Positions 57,414 through 64,000 of a stretch of 64,000 nt of DNA are shown here, one piece after another. How positions within the stretch are numbered: the stretch's first letter is position 1; every line of letters starts with the position of its first letter. The position numbers and the translations under genes were made by a program. Under the pieces are notes generated by a model. The model was not told where the DNA came from. It was given only the letters and a program-made list of their open reading frames with translations, and searched no databases. Origin of the DNA: Streptomyces sp. LBL (GTDB lineage Bacteria > Actinomycetota > Actinomycetes > Streptomycetales > Streptomycetaceae); the NCBI RefSeq assembly GCF_029893585.1, contig NZ_JARXYX010000034.1:1-64000 (forward strand), given 5' to 3'.

Positions 57414-58694
57414 CTACGGGGTCAGCCGTATCGGCAGCTCGAAGAGGTCGTTCTGGGTGACCACCGGCTTGTTGCGCAGTTCGCTCGCGGGGACCGCCAG
57501 GTCCAGCCCGGGGAAGCGCTCGTACAGGGCGGGCAGCGCCACCCCGGCCTCCAGGCGGGACAGGGCCGCGCCGGGGCAGACGTGCGGGCCGTGCCCGAAG
57601 GAGATGTGACGGTTCTTCGTGTTCTTCGTCTGACGGGTGATGTCGAAGTCGCCCGCTGTGGGGCCGTGTGCCCGCTCGTCGCGGCCTATCGCGCCGTACG
57701 AGACGATCAGCGCGTCGCCCGCGGGGATCACCTTGTCGCCGACCGGTACGTCCTCGGTGGCGAAGCGGATCAGGACGTGGGAGGTGGGGGTGGAGTAGCG
57801 CAGGGTCTCCTCGACCACCGCCGACCAGTCCACTTCGCCCGAGAGGACGAGGGCACGCTGGTCGGGGTGGGTGGAGAGGTTGACCACGGCGTTGACGATC
57901 AGCGAGATCGTCGTCTCGTGGCCTGCGGCGACCATCAGCTGCAGGGTGGAGACGATCTCCTCGTCGGTGAGGTGGTCGTCGTCCTCGGAGGCAAGGATCA
58001 GGGCGGACGTCAGATCGTCGCCGGGCTGCGCGCGCTTCGCCGCGACCGTCTCCGTCATGATGTGCGCCAGCTCGGTGAGCGTGGCGATGACCTCCGCGGG
58101 CGGGGTCAGGGTCGAGAAGAACTTCTCGAACAACGCCTTCAGACGCGGCAGCGTCGACTCCTCGATGCCCATCAGGTCGGCGATGACGTACATCGGGAGC
58201 GGGTAGGCGAAGGCCGCCTTCAGATCGACGACGTCACCGGAGGGGGTGGCGTCACCCGAGGGGCTGATGTCACCCGAGAGATCGTCGAGCAGTCCCTGCG
58301 TGAGCTTGGTGATCCGCTCCCGCAGCCGCTCCACGCGGCGCGGCGTGAGCGCCTGCGCGACGAGCGTGCGCATCCGCCGGTGGTCGGCGCCGTCCACGGT
58401 GAGCATGGAACGGCCCGGGTTGGCGAGGCCGATCAGCGGCCAGTCCGCGGGAATCTCGCCGCGCTGCCAGGCACCCCAGACGTTGATGTCCTTGACCAGT
58501 CTGGGGTCGGTGAGTAACTCCTTGGCTTCGGCGTGGTGGGTGACGGCCCAGACGGGGACGCCGCCCGGCAGTTCGACGGCGGCCAGCGGGCCCGCCTCGC
58601 GCAGCCTGGCGCTCTCGCCGCCCAGGTCGGCGACCAAGGGGTCGAGGGCGATACGGGTCGCTGCGGTGCCGGTCTCTTCGATGCCGATCGTCAT
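57414..58694 (-). CDS. Cytochrome P450, CYP154-like (CvnF-type)
   Basis: 426 residues. All P450 hallmarks are normal: I-helix AAGHETT (about 257), EXXR in EETLR (about 293), heme loop FGHGPHVCPGAALSRLE with the Cys at about 375. It is the last gene of the conservon, where a CYP154 partner usually follows CYP157. No ferredoxin or reductase gene is adjacent, so the electron source is elsewhere. The substrate is unknown. A short GDATPSGDV repeat interrupts the G/H-helix region. Confidence 0.9.
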   Translation of the reverse strand: MTIGIEETGTAATRIALDPLVADLGGESARLREAGPLAAVELPGGVPVWAVTHHAEAKELLTDPRLVKDINVWGAWQRGEIPADWPLIGLANPGRSMLTVDGADHRRMRTLVAQALTPRRVERLRERITKLTQGLLDDLSGDISPSGDATPSGDVVDLKAAFAYPLPMYVIADLMGIEESTLPRLKALFEKFFSTLTPPAEVIATLTELAHIMTETVAAKRAQPGDDLTSALILASEDDDHLTDEEIVSTLQLMVAAGHETTISLIVNAVVNLSTHPDQRALVLSGEVDWSAVVEETLRYSTPTSHVLIRFATEDVPVGDKVIPAGDALIVSYGAIGRDERAHGPTAGDFDITRQTKNTKNRHISFGHGPHVCPGAALSRLEAGVALPALYERFPGLDLAVPASELRNKPVVTQNDLFELPIRLTP

Positions 58695-58787
58695 GGGGAG
58701 TGCCTCCAGAGGCGGGAGTCGGTGTACTGCGTCATTACGGAGCAGCACGGACCCGGCCGGAGGAAGGCCGGCCGGGGACGGCCACGT

Positions 58788-58899
58788 GTCAGATCAACGC
58801 CCGGGCGTCAGATCAACGCCCGGGCGTTCATCAACATCCGAGCGTCAGATCAACGCCAAGTGCCAGGTCAACACCCAAGTGCCAGATCAACACCCAAGT
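58788..58899 (+). repeat. Six tandem copies of an 18-19-nt repeat between two P450 genes
   Basis: Units GTCAGATCAACGCCCGGGC and variants at 58788, 58807, 58826, 58844, 58862 and 58881. The array ends at the stop codon of the upstream P450 gene and fills most of the 206-bp gap. Confidence 0.92.
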
Positions 58900-58900
58900 G

Positions 58901-60109
58901 TCAGACCACAGGCACCGGCGTGAAGCGGACCGGCAGCTCGGTCAGTCCCCTCAGCCAGGGCGAGGGTCGGCGCGTGAGGGACTCGGCGGGTATCGCCAGG
59001 TCGATGTCCGGCAGCCGGTCCAGTACGACCTCGATGGCCGTCCGCGCGATGACCTCGGCGATCTCCTGCGCCGGGAACGGGCAGCGGTGGTCACCGTGCC
59101 CGAAGGAGAAGTGCGCGTTGTTGCCGCCGGTGAGCGCGGACCCGTCGGTGCGGACCTGCGGGTCGGAGTTGGCGCCCTGGAGGCCGAGCAGCAACAGGTC
59201 GCCCGCGCGGATGCGGCGCCCGCCGAGGTGGGTGTCGCGGGACGCCCAGCGGCCGGCGACGGTCTGCGAGGGGGTGTCCTCCCACAGCACCTCGTTCATG
59301 GCCTCGGCGACGCTGTTGCGGCCGCCGAAGAGGGAGGCGGCGAAACGGTCGTCGGTGAGCATCAGCCGCAGCGAGTTGCCGATCCAGTCGGCGGTGGGCT
59401 GGTGGCCCGCCGCCAGCATCACCATGAGGTCCTGGACGATCTCCTCGTCGGTGAAGCCGGCGGGGTCGGCGAGCATCCGGGACACGACGTCGTCGGCGGG
59501 GTCCGCCTTCCGGTCGGCCAGCAGCTCGGCCATGGAGGTGCCCAGGTGGACCTGGCCCGCGATCGCCCCCTCCCGGCCGTTGATCATGTCGTTGAGGGCG
59601 GTGACCAGGCCCGGGCCCTGCTCGTCGGAGAAGCCGAAGAGGCGGGCGAGGACCCGCACCGGCAGCAGCATCGCGTAGTCGGCGACGAGGTCCGTCTCAC
59701 CCTTGGCGCACACCGCGTCGATCAGTTCGTCGGCGAACCGCTCGGCGTGGCCGCGCAGTTCGGAGGCGTCGACCTCCTCCAGCGCATTGCTGATCATGCC
59801 GGCGCGTTCGCGGTGCGCTTCGCCGACGGTGTAGAGGATCGACGGCTGTTTGCGGCCGATCATCGGCAGCATCGGCCAGTCGTCGGGGATGGTGTCCCAC
59901 TGGTTCCACAGGTCCGAGTCCCGGCTGAACAGGACCGGGTCGCCGGTGACCTGGTGCAGCTCGCGGTAGCCGAGGACCAGCCAGGCGGGCACGTCGCCGT
60001 CGAGCAGCACCGGCGTCACGGGACCGTGCTCGCGTCGCAGCTCCCGGTACAGGCGGGCGGGTTCGGACTGGAACCGGGGCCCGCTGAGCGGGACGGCGTC
60101 GGTGGTCAC
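58901..60109 (-). CDS. Cytochrome P450, CYP157-like with degenerate K-helix (CvnE-type)
   Basis: 402 residues. The heme-binding loop FSFGHGDHRCPFPAQE is present (Cys about 341). In the K-helix the usual EXXR reads EVLW (about 274), so Arg is replaced by Trp. In the I-helix the usual acid-alcohol pair is replaced: AAGHQPT (about 235). CYP157 enzymes of S. coelicolor are known to lack EXXR in the same way. The protein may bind heme without normal oxygen activation, or act as partner to the CYP154-like enzyme. Starts GTG, overlapping the cvnD stop. Confidence 0.9.
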   Translation of the reverse strand: MTTDAVPLSGPRFQSEPARLYRELRREHGPVTPVLLDGDVPAWLVLGYRELHQVTGDPVLFSRDSDLWNQWDTIPDDWPMLPMIGRKQPSILYTVGEAHRERAGMISNALEEVDASELRGHAERFADELIDAVCAKGETDLVADYAMLLPVRVLARLFGFSDEQGPGLVTALNDMINGREGAIAGQVHLGTSMAELLADRKADPADDVVSRMLADPAGFTDEEIVQDLMVMLAAGHQPTADWIGNSLRLMLTDDRFAASLFGGRNSVAEAMNEVLWEDTPSQTVAGRWASRDTHLGGRRIRAGDLLLLGLQGANSDPQVRTDGSALTGGNNAHFSFGHGDHRCPFPAQEIAEVIARTAIEVVLDRLPDIDLAIPAESLTRRPSPWLRGLTELPVRFTPVPVV

Positions 60110-60750
60110 GCGAACTCCTGTCGGGGCAGGGCGGCTTGGGCGGCCTGACCGGCGTACCGGCCCTTGCCGGCGTACTCGTCCTTGATGTGCTGGACCAGCG
60201 TGATGAGGACCTGCTTGCTGGACGCGCGGGAACGAGCGTCGCAGTCGACCAGCGGCACGTGCGGGTCGAGGTCGAGGGCCTCGCGGACATCCGCCCGGGC
60301 GAAGGCGGGGCCGCCGAAGTCGTTGCAGGCCACGATGAACGGCGTGCCATGGTGTTCGAGGCGGTCGATGGCGTACCAGGAGTCGTCGATACGGCGGGTG
60401 TCGACGAGGACGACCGCGCCCAGCGTGCCGGAGAACAGGCGGTCCCACAGGAACCAGAACCGTTCCTGGCCGGGCGCGCCGAACAGGTAGAGCACATTGC
60501 GGGCGTCGAGCGTGATGCGGCCGAAGTCGAAGGCGACGGTGGTCGCGGTCTTGCCGCTCACCTCGCTGATGTCGTCGACCGCTTCGCCCGCCCGGGTCAT
60601 CGTCTCCTCGGTGTTGAGGGGACGTATCTCGCTCACCGAGCGGACCAGGGTCGTCTTGCCGACGCCGAAACCGCCGACGACCACGATCTTCAGGCCGTTG
60701 TCGGCGGAGGCACCCAACGGGGTGCGCGCGTCAGAGATTGCGGAGTCCAA
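60106..60750 (-). CDS. cvnD: Conservon Ras-like GTPase CvnD
   Basis: 214 residues of the small GTPase family with P-loop GGFGVGKTTLV (about 25-35), switch II FGAPGQERFWFL (DxxG replaced), and GTP-base motif in VACNDFGG (NKxD replaced). These deviations are usual in conservon GTPases. It should cycle between membrane-bound signalling partners CvnA-C. Start overlaps cvnC by 20 bp; the stop overlaps the P450 GTG. Confidence 0.92.
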   Translation of the reverse strand: MDSAISDARTPLGASADNGLKIVVVGGFGVGKTTLVRSVSEIRPLNTEETMTRAGEAVDDISEVSGKTATTVAFDFGRITLDARNVLYLFGAPGQERFWFLWDRLFSGTLGAVVLVDTRRIDDSWYAIDRLEHHGTPFIVACNDFGGPAFARADVREALDLDPHVPLVDCDARSRASSKQVLITLVQHIKDEYAGKGRYAGQAAQAALPRQEFA

Positions 60751-61078
60751 CGAGCACCTGCTCCAGGAGGTCGGGTTCGGGTACGGCTGCCGTGTACGGG
60801 TGGCGGGCGCTGACGCGGCCCGCCGCGAGGAGGTCGGAGAGCAGGACCTTGGTGATGCTCACCGGCAGCCGCAGTTCGGCGGCGACCTCGACGACCGCGG
60901 TGGGGCGTTCGGCCATTTTGAGGATCGCCACGTGCTCCGACTGCATGCCGGGCCGCGGGTCGCCCTCGGCGACGACGAGGGTCACCAGGTCGAACGGGCT
61001 GTCGGGCCCGGACCGGGTGCGCCCTCCGGTGAGGGTGTAGAGGCGGTCCGGGGCGTCGTCCCTGCCGGGCCGGCTCAT
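60731..61078 (-). CDS. cvnC: Conservon DUF742 protein CvnC
   Basis: 115 residues with the DUF742 winged-helix-like pattern (LYTLTGGRTRS, LVTLVVAEG, MQSEHVAILKMAERPTAVVEVAAELRLPVSITKVLLSDLLAAGRV). A core partner in conservon signalling with unclear biochemistry. Coupled to cvnB by an ATGA overlap. Confidence 0.93.
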   Translation of the reverse strand: MSRPGRDDAPDRLYTLTGGRTRSGPDSPFDLVTLVVAEGDPRPGMQSEHVAILKMAERPTAVVEVAAELRLPVSITKVLLSDLLAAGRVSARHPYTAAVPEPDLLEQVLVGLRNL

Positions 61079-61482
61079 GACGTACGCGGCTGCGCGGTCA
61101 GATGCTCGCCGAGCTGCTCCACGAGTTCGCTCATGTTGTGGCCGACGAGACCGACGTCCGCGTCCTCGGTGGTGACCACGGCGAGGTGCGCGCCCTGGCC
61201 GGCCTCGACGATGAACAGGACGCCTCCGTAGAACTCCGTCATCGCCGACCGCACACCCCCGCTGCCGTCACCGAACTCGACGGACGCCCCGTGGGACAGC
61301 GACTGGATGCCGGCGGCGATCGCGGCGAGCTGGTCGGCCTGGTCGACGGTGAGCTCCGGCGTACGGCACAGCTTCAGGCCGTCGCGGGACAGCACGAGGG
61401 CGTGCCGTGCGCCCGGGGTCCGCTCCAGAAGGCCTTCTATGAGCCAGGTGAGCTTCTCGTCGGCGGTGGTTGTGCCGGTCAT
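61075..61482 (-). CDS. cvnB: Conservon Roadblock/LC7 protein CvnB
   Basis: 135 residues with the Roadblock fold: LTWLIEGLLERTPGARHALVLSRDGLKL, LAAIAAGIQSLSHGASVEF, MTEFYGGVLFIVEAGQGAHLAVV. Roadblock proteins regulate small GTPases, here CvnD. Overlaps cvnA stop. Confidence 0.93.
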   Translation of the reverse strand: MTGTTTADEKLTWLIEGLLERTPGARHALVLSRDGLKLCRTPELTVDQADQLAAIAAGIQSLSHGASVEFGDGSGGVRSAMTEFYGGVLFIVEAGQGAHLAVVTTEDADVGLVGHNMSELVEQLGEHLTAQPRTS

Positions 61483-63440
61483 GAGGTGGGGTCGCCTTCC
61501 GGGTGCGCGTGCTGGTGGGACGGAACGTCGGCGGTCGCTTCGGTCGCTTCGGTCGTCTCGGCCGCTTCGGGTGCCGTGGCGGTGGCGTCAGGTGGGCCGC
61601 CGTCCCGGTCCGGGGCGTCCCGGTCCGGGGCGGCGGGGTCCGGGAGCGCGCCGATCCGGTCCGAGGCAGCCGCGGGCTGCGGATCGGTCTGGTCCGGCGC
61701 GGCGGCCCGTACGGCCTGACGGAAGCTGTTGAAGCGGGTCGCCCGGGTCTTGGCGTCGTCGACGGCCGGCGCGGGTCGCGGCTCGGTGGTACCGGCCGAA
61801 CCGAGCCGACGCTCGGCCTCGGCCAGGGTCCGGCCACGGCGGCGCTTGGGCAGCCCCGAGGGCCGCTCGTCGGCCGCACGGTCTACGGCCGCGCGGTCTG
61901 CGGAGGCGCGGTCTGAGGCGCGGTCTGCGGAGGCGCGGACGGGCAGCGGGTCGGGGTCCGTGGAGTCGTGCCGGGGTACGGGTTCGGGGTCCGCGGAGTC
62001 GTGCGGTCGTACGGGATCGGGGTCCGGGCCGGTGGCGGAGTCGGCCGGGGCGGGGGTCGCCCGGGGGCGTGACTGCTCGGCGGGCGGTTTCGACTGCTCG
62101 GCGGACGCCTTGGCGGGCGGGCTCGGCAGCGTGGCGGGCGCCTCGGCCGCGGCCGGGTTGGTGAGGATGTCCTGCGGAAGCAGCATCAGGACGCCCGTTC
62201 CGCCACGCGCGGACGGCCGGAAGGAGACCTTCAGGCCGTACTTGCGGGCCAGCCGTCCGACCACGCCGAGACCGAGCCGGGTGCCGGTGAGACCGCCGAT
62301 CCCGGCGGACTCGCCGGAGACCGCCTCCTCGGCGCGGCGCAGCTGCACCTCGCCCATGACGAGTCCGCTGTCCTCGACGGACACGATCACACCGGCCGGC
62401 ACCTCCTCCACGTACACGTGGACCTCGGCGGTCGGCGGCGAGAAGTTGGCGGCGTTGTCGAGGAGTTCGGCGAGCGCGTGCATCACACCCTCGGCGGCGT
62501 GGCCGGCGACGGCGGCCTCGCTGGCCGAGTGGACGCGCACCCGTTGGTAGCCGCTGATACGGCCCATCGCGCCCCGCAGGATCGACTCCATGACGATGGG
62601 ACGCGCCCAGCGGCGGCCGGAGCGGGCGCCGGTGAGGACCGCGACGGAGTCGGCGAGCCGGCCGGCCTGCGCGGTGCGGTGGTCGAGGTGGAGGAGGTCG
62701 GCGAGGACCTCCTCGTCGCTGTGCCGTTCCTCCATCGTCCGCAGGTCGGCGAGCATGCCGGTGGAGAGGGCCTGCATCCGGCCGGCCGCGTTGGCGGTGG
62801 CGGAGACAGCGGCGGTGCGCTCGCTGGTGGCCCGGCGGAGCTGGACGGTGAGCCGGGAGTTCTCGCCGGCGAGGCGGTCGCGTTCGTCGGTGAGCTGGGT
62901 GCGCTCCTCGGCGAAGGACTTGGTGAGGCGTTCGCGTTCCTCGGCGAGGGACGCGGTGAGCTGGGCACGTTCTTCGCCGAGGGACGCGGTGAGGCGTTCG
63001 CGTTCCTCGGCGAAGGATTCGGTGAGCTGGGCACGTTCTTTGCTTGCGGACTCGGTGATCCGGGTGCGTTCCCAGTCGAGCTCGGCCGTCAGCCGGGTGC
63101 GTTCCCGGGCCAGTTCGCCGGTCAGACGGTCGTGCTCCCGGCGGGACTCCTCGGTCAGGCGGACCCGTTCCTGGAGCAGCCGTCCGGCGTCCAGGGTGAC
63201 GGCCTCCAGCCGGCGGCGGGTGAGGCGGACCGTCTGGATGCTGTGGGCGGCCAGGGCGACGGCCGCGCACAGCAGGAGGGCGGCGGCGCTCGCACCCCAG
63301 GCGAGGGGCGTGCGCACCGACGAGGGTGCCGCGGCGACCGCGCCGGCGACCGCCAACGCGGACAGGGCGGCGGTGAGCAGCAGGGCCGGCGCGACGGTGC
63401 GGAAGACGGGGCGGTCGCCGGAGAGGGTGGGCGCGGTCAT
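61479..63440 (-). CDS. cvnA: Conservon membrane histidine-kinase-like sensor CvnA
   Basis: 653 residues. Two N-terminal membrane helices (residues 14-38 and 46-64) lead into a coiled coil (about 75-210) of 11-residue repeats of the type ERERLTASLGE, then a kinase-like HATPase domain (ALAELLDNAANFSPP N-box at about 323; VEDSGLVM; GLGVVGRLARKYG) and a 200-residue Pro/Ala/Asp-rich disordered tail with ADRASDRASADRA repeats. It is the sensor of the conservon. No His phosphorylation box is obvious, as in other CvnA proteins. The ATG at 63440 is chosen because it opens right before the first helix. Confidence 0.9.
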   Translation of the reverse strand: MTAPTLSGDRPVFRTVAPALLLTAALSALAVAGAVAAAPSSVRTPLAWGASAAALLLCAAVALAAHSIQTVRLTRRRLEAVTLDAGRLLQERVRLTEESRREHDRLTGELARERTRLTAELDWERTRITESASKERAQLTESFAEERERLTASLGEERAQLTASLAEERERLTKSFAEERTQLTDERDRLAGENSRLTVQLRRATSERTAAVSATANAAGRMQALSTGMLADLRTMEERHSDEEVLADLLHLDHRTAQAGRLADSVAVLTGARSGRRWARPIVMESILRGAMGRISGYQRVRVHSASEAAVAGHAAEGVMHALAELLDNAANFSPPTAEVHVYVEEVPAGVIVSVEDSGLVMGEVQLRRAEEAVSGESAGIGGLTGTRLGLGVVGRLARKYGLKVSFRPSARGGTGVLMLLPQDILTNPAAAEAPATLPSPPAKASAEQSKPPAEQSRPRATPAPADSATGPDPDPVRPHDSADPEPVPRHDSTDPDPLPVRASADRASDRASADRAAVDRAADERPSGLPKRRRGRTLAEAERRLGSAGTTEPRPAPAVDDAKTRATRFNSFRQAVRAAAPDQTDPQPAAASDRIGALPDPAAPDRDAPDRDGGPPDATATAPEAAETTEATEATADVPSHQHAHPEGDPTS

Positions 63441-63669
63441 GAAGGGGATCCTCGGTCGGGTGCTCGGGCGGTCGCCGTCGTGTCGTGGGCGGCCCTCTGT
63501 CGGGTCCTTTGGGTGCGGGTGGGTGGTCTTGGGCAGGCTAAGAAACACCACTGTCTGTTCAATGTGCTCAACTGGCGGTCACTATATGAGACTTCCTGAT
63601 TGAATTGGGAAGGTCCTGGTTCCGTATTTGAAAAGTGGCCTCGGACCGGACGCGGATCGGGATCCCACC

Positions 63670-63678
63670 TGTGGACAA
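63670..63678 (-). promoter_or_regulatory. DnaA-box-like site 1 (TTGTCCACA on the minus strand)
   Basis: TGTGGACAA is the reverse complement of TTGTCCACA, the preferred Streptomyces DnaA box as I remember it. Confidence 0.5.
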
Positions 63679-63689
63679 ACGACGCCGCC

Positions 63690-63698
63690 TGTGGATAA
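63690..63698 (-). promoter_or_regulatory. DnaA-box-like site 2 (TTATCCACA on the minus strand)
   Basis: TGTGGATAA is the reverse complement of TTATCCACA, the classic E. coli DnaA box. It is in the same orientation as site 1 and 20 bp away (two helix turns). Confidence 0.5.
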
Positions 63699-63721
63699 CC
63701 GGCCTCGTCGTCGGTGGTCGG

Positions 63722-63738
63722 ATGCACCCTGGGTGCAT
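63722..63738. promoter_or_regulatory. 17-bp perfect palindrome overlapping the FAD oxidase start codon
   Basis: ATGCACCCTGGGTGCAT, 8-bp arms around a central T. Its last bases include the first two bases of the ATG at 63737. A repressor bound here would block transcription and translation initiation. Confidence 0.55.
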
Positions 63739-64000
63739 GACGGATCTCGAGGCAGAGCTGCGCAGGGCCGTCCGGGGTGAGGTCGGGTTCGACGTCACGT
63801 CCCGGGCGCTGGTCACCATGGACGCGTCGAACTACCGGCGGGTGCCGCTCGGGGTGGTCGCCCCGCGGGACACCGACGACGTGGCGGCGGTCCTCGCGGT
63901 GTGCCGGGCGCACCGGGTGCCGGTCGTGCCACGCGGCGGGGGCACGTCGATCGCGGGGCAGGCGACGGGGACGGGCGTGGTGCTGGACTTCACCCGGCAC
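63737..64000 (+). CDS. FAD-binding oxidase/dehydrogenase (D-lactate dehydrogenase/glycolate oxidase-like), partial
   Basis: The first 88 residues are in the window; the gene runs past the right edge. The sequence (LRRAVRGEVGFDVTSRALV, MDASNYRRVPLGVVAPRDTD, VCRAHRVPVVPRGGGTSIAG) is the N-terminus of the FAD-binding PCMH domain of the GlcD/DLD family, with the PRGGGTSIAGQ pyrophosphate loop. No signal peptide is visible. Divergent from the conservon; a palindrome overlaps its start. Confidence 0.85.
   Translation, partial: MTDLEAELRRAVRGEVGFDVTSRALVTMDASNYRRVPLGVVAPRDTDDVAAVLAVCRAHRVPVVPRGGGTSIAGQATGTGVVLDFTRH

Larger units (their letters stand above)
63441..63736. other. Divergent promoter region of the conservon and FAD oxidase
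   Basis: 296 bp, AT-rich between 63545 and 63640 for this genome, where the conservon promoter should lie. It also holds two DnaA-box-like sites and a palindrome at the FAD gene start, listed separately. Confidence 0.55.

Noticed and set aside
58788..58899. Regular 18-19-nt repeats that look like a CRISPR array
   Set aside because: The repeats are directly adjacent with no unique spacers, units differ by substitutions, and no cas gene is near. It is a tandem minisatellite.
57414..60109. P450 genes as part of a natural-product gene cluster
   Set aside because: They are co-translated with, or directly follow, cvnA-D in the known conservon layout, and no synthase, tailoring or resistance genes lie nearby.

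Overview
The window is high-GC actinobacterial chromosome, almost certainly Streptomyces. Supporting features are DasR-type operators, a BldD-type box in front of a CdgB-like diguanylate cyclase, the futalosine menaquinone genes mqnB/mqnD, XRE(DUF5753)-DUF397 pairs, a conservon (CvnA-D plus two P450s), and frequent GTG/TTG starts. It looks like core chromosome, not an integrative element or a biosynthetic cluster. No tRNA, rRNA or CRISPR array was recognised.

Layout. 1-95: what looks like the right end of an IS200/IS605-type element, abutting a sugar-binding lipoprotein gene. 92-4890: amino-sugar block (binding protein on the minus strand; nagK-nagA-pfkB on the plus strand) around two DasR-like operators. 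5003-12039: sugar-binding-like membrane protein, cdgB, flavin reductase, two acetyltransferases, arfB, terD, and an orphan Imm5-type immunity gene. 12122-17615: murQ and its RpiR regulator, small conserved genes, an HD hydrolase, and cutC behind a third DasR-like site. 17666-26076: helR-type RNA polymerase helicase, XPB-type helicase with its partner protein, and a membrane protein. 26279-31823: HAD phosphatase, cold-shock protein, mqnD/mqnB, a lipoprotein and an MFS protein. 32104-37972: DUF3027 protein, first XRE-DUF397 pair, and a 1062-residue sacsin-like ATPase. 38259-41392: three tandem paralogous secreted proteins sharing a 27-bp upstream element. 41435-48374: CtpE-like P-type ATPase, DUF2530 protein, NCS2 purine permease, and a MarR-MFS pair. 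48387-55820: two Uma2 paralogues with duplicated upstream DNA, thpR, an aldo/keto reductase, an SGNH hydrolase, a secreted propeller protein, and a second XRE-DUF397 locus with an RsbW-like kinase. 56065-64000: serC, a conservon operon (cvnA-B-C-D, then a CYP157-like and a CYP154-like P450), and the start of an FAD oxidase.

How the genes work together. NagK and NagA turn imported or recycled N-acetylglucosamine into glucosamine-6-phosphate. MurQ feeds the same pool from cell-wall MurNAc-6-P. DasR-like operators sit in front of both nagK and, unexpectedly, cutC. CdgB makes the c-di-GMP that BldD senses, and BldD probably represses cdgB in return. The conservon is a membrane kinase-like/Roadblock/DUF742/GTPase signalling module with two P450s, one lacking residues normally conserved in P450s.

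The most unusual general feature is the density of short-period tandem repeats (about 14 to 27 nt), scattered through intergenic gaps and a few coding ends across the window. The most interesting specific observations are the shared 27-bp element of the secreted trio, the dre-like site at cutC, the degenerate P450, the Uma2 duplication with its promoter, and a pair of DnaA boxes upstream of the conservon.
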